Positions 29,748-30,861 of a DNA stretch of 30,861 nt are shown here, piece by piece. The notes below the pieces were generated by a model. That model did no database searches. It was given only the letters and a program-made list of their open reading frames with translations, and had not been told where the DNA came from. The first letter of the stretch is position 1, and every line of letters begins with the position of its first letter. The DNA is from a virus, in the IMG/VR virus record IMGVR_UViG_3300008114_000091, positions 1 through 30,861 of that record. One strand, 5' to 3'. Position numbers and translations under genes: made by a program.

Positions 29748-29880
29748 AGCAGCAATCGAAAAGCACAAACAAATCAAGAAACTAAACCCAGAAGAAAAGA
29801 TCTTCATTCAGGGATTTATTGCCAGTCTATTGGCTAAATATGCGGCAGGGACACTCATTGAGAAGGAGACTAAAAAATGA
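29704..29880 (+). CDS. Small helical protein before recombination ATPase (58 aa)
   Basis: AAAGGAG just upstream supports ATG 29704. The product has 'TIRVSKELIEAAIEKHKQIK' at the start, reminiscent of a ribbon-helix-helix strand and helix, and 'KIFIQGFIASLLAKYAAG' further on. The stop overlaps the ATPase start as ATGA. It may be a small DNA-binding partner, but the evidence is weak. Confidence 0.6.
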   Translation: MSNNTTIRVSKELIEAAIEKHKQIKKLNPEEKIFIQGFIASLLAKYAAGTLIEKETKK

Positions 29881-30861
29881 CAGGATTTAAAAAAGCAGAT
29901 AAAAAGCAGGCTAAATTAAGATGTAGTGTATTTGGCCCATCTGGAGCAGGCAAAACAATGACAAGCTTAAGGATTGCTAATGGGTTTTTAAAAGCAGGTT
30001 TGGATTCTAGAATTGCATTTATTGATTCTGAACGTGGATCTGCTAGTAAATATGCAGACAAATTTGATTTTGATGTTTTAGAATTAGACAAGAAAACAAT
30101 TTTAGATTATACTAATGCAATTAAAATAGCAGCAGAGAATAAATATCAAATATTAATTATTGATAGTTTATCTCATGCATGGCAAGAACTAATAGAAGAA
30201 GTTGATAAGATTGCAAAAATTAAATACAAAGGAAATACTTGGGGAGCATGGAGCGAGGGAACTCCTAAGCAAAGATTATTAATAGATTCTATTATTAATT
30301 ATCCTGGTCATATAATTGCTACAATAAGATCTAAAACTGAGTGGGAAATAGGAGACGATAAAAAACCAAGAAGAATTGGTTTATCTCCAGAGCAAGGAAA
30401 AGGCATAGAATATGAATTTGATATGCTTATGGAAATGTCTGTAGAACATTATGGCACTATTATAAAAGACCGAACAGGTAAATACCAAGATGCTATAATA
30501 AAAAATCCAGATGAGACGTTTGGAACAGAGTTGATTAATTGGCTTAATTCTGGATCAGCTATTTCACTACCAATAGCCGAGGTCAAAAAACAAGAGATAC
30601 AATCACAAAAACAGCCAATAAAATCAGGCATAGAAGAGACATTTTCTAAGTTTAAAACAGCTATATCTGAATGCCTTATCACTTTGAATCTGGATAGATT
30701 TATCAAGGCAAGCCAGACTTTTGATAAATATGTGGAGACTTTGCCAGAGGAGATCTTTGAGGAATATAGCCACTACATGACTAAAACTCTAACTCAGATT
30801 ACAGAGCAAATCGAGTCAGGAGATTTTGTCACAAGCGAGACTCAGAGGGATCAACTAATTA
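29877..30861 (+). CDS. Sak4/RecA-like phage recombination ATPase (5' part; continues at 1-108)
   Basis: The frame runs off the contig end and resumes at base 1, giving 355 residues in total. It shows Walker A 'GPSGAGKT' (20-27) and Walker B 'ILIIDS' (Asp96), then 'NTWGAWSEGTPKQRLLIDSI' and 'HIIATIRSKTEW', the pattern of phage P-loop proteins of the Sak4 / AAA_24 RecA-like group. 'GIEYEFDMLMEM' (about 181-192) and 'KDRTGKY' are also typical. Such proteins support single-strand annealing recombination and replication restart. The ATGA overlap couples it to the small gene before it. The middle of the gene is more AT-rich than the ends. Confidence 0.85.
   Translation, partial: MTGFKKADKKQAKLRCSVFGPSGAGKTMTSLRIANGFLKAGLDSRIAFIDSERGSASKYADKFDFDVLELDKKTILDYTNAIKIAAENKYQILIIDSLSHAWQELIEEVDKIAKIKYKGNTWGAWSEGTPKQRLLIDSIINYPGHIIATIRSKTEWEIGDDKKPRRIGLSPEQGKGIEYEFDMLMEMSVEHYGTIIKDRTGKYQDAIIKNPDETFGTELINWLNSGSAISLPIAEVKKQEIQSQKQPIKSGIEETFSKFKTAISECLITLNLDRFIKASQTFDKYVETLPEEIFEEYSHYMTKTLTQITEQIESGDFVTSETQRDQLI
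30837..30861. repeat. Right copy of 25-bp terminal direct repeat
   Basis: Identical to 1-25 and in the same reading frame of the ATPase gene, marking the place where the contig closes on itself. Confidence 0.9.

Overview
This window is a complete, small, podovirus-type tailed-phage genome given as a linear contig. The first 25 bases are repeated exactly as the last 25, and the RecA-like ATPase gene that runs off the right end resumes in frame at position 1 and stops at 108. The molecule is therefore circular, or circularly permuted, with about 30,836 non-redundant bases. The host cannot be named from the sequence. A lipoprotein-type unimolecular spanin points to a Gram-negative host. AGGAG-type ribosome sites and a TTGACA/TATAAA promoter fit a sigma-70-like host. 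The DNA is AT-rich, and TTG is often used as a start codon.

Early rightward region (29204 through the join to about 7.1 kb): a promoter with an operator-like inverted repeat drives small genes, a Sak4/RecA-like recombination ATPase, a YopX-family protein and several small proteins. A strongly structured leader (1379-1475) precedes a Rha-type phage regulatory protein. A lambda-O-like replication initiator follows, with five 17-bp iterons and an AT-rich segment inside its own coding sequence, which is the likely replication origin. Next come a GIY-YIG homing endonuclease, whose N-terminus is a leftover ThyX start, and a complete but divergent thyX. Small membrane and regulatory proteins and a PD-(D/E)XK-type nuclease complete the block.

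Packaging and virion region (about 7.1 to 26.9 kb): a GNAT-like protein and small accessory genes lead into the small and large terminase genes, two AT-rich orphan genes, portal and scaffold. A clear intrinsic terminator and a strong promoter then start the major capsid gene. After it come a trimeric-fibre-like protein, a tail-assembly chaperone-like protein, head-tail adaptor, tail nozzle, and four Gln/Ala- or Gly-rich proteins that look like DNA-ejection proteins. Tiny lysine-rich proteins are scattered among these.

Lysis region (26.9-28.3 kb): a one-TM coiled-coil protein, a holin-like protein, a C39-like papain-fold peptidase in the endolysin position, and a single-gene u-spanin. The only two minus-strand genes (28302-29059) encode a small excisionase/MerR-type HTH protein and a four-TM membrane protein. 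They lie between the late operon and the early promoter, where an immunity or lysogeny-control module would be expected. No integrase, classical CI repressor, DNA polymerase, RNA polymerase, tRNA or CRISPR was found.

The most interesting items are the two RNA-like structured leaders (1379-1475 and 29500-29564), the intragenic iteron origin, and the homing-endonuclease/ThyX replacement scar.
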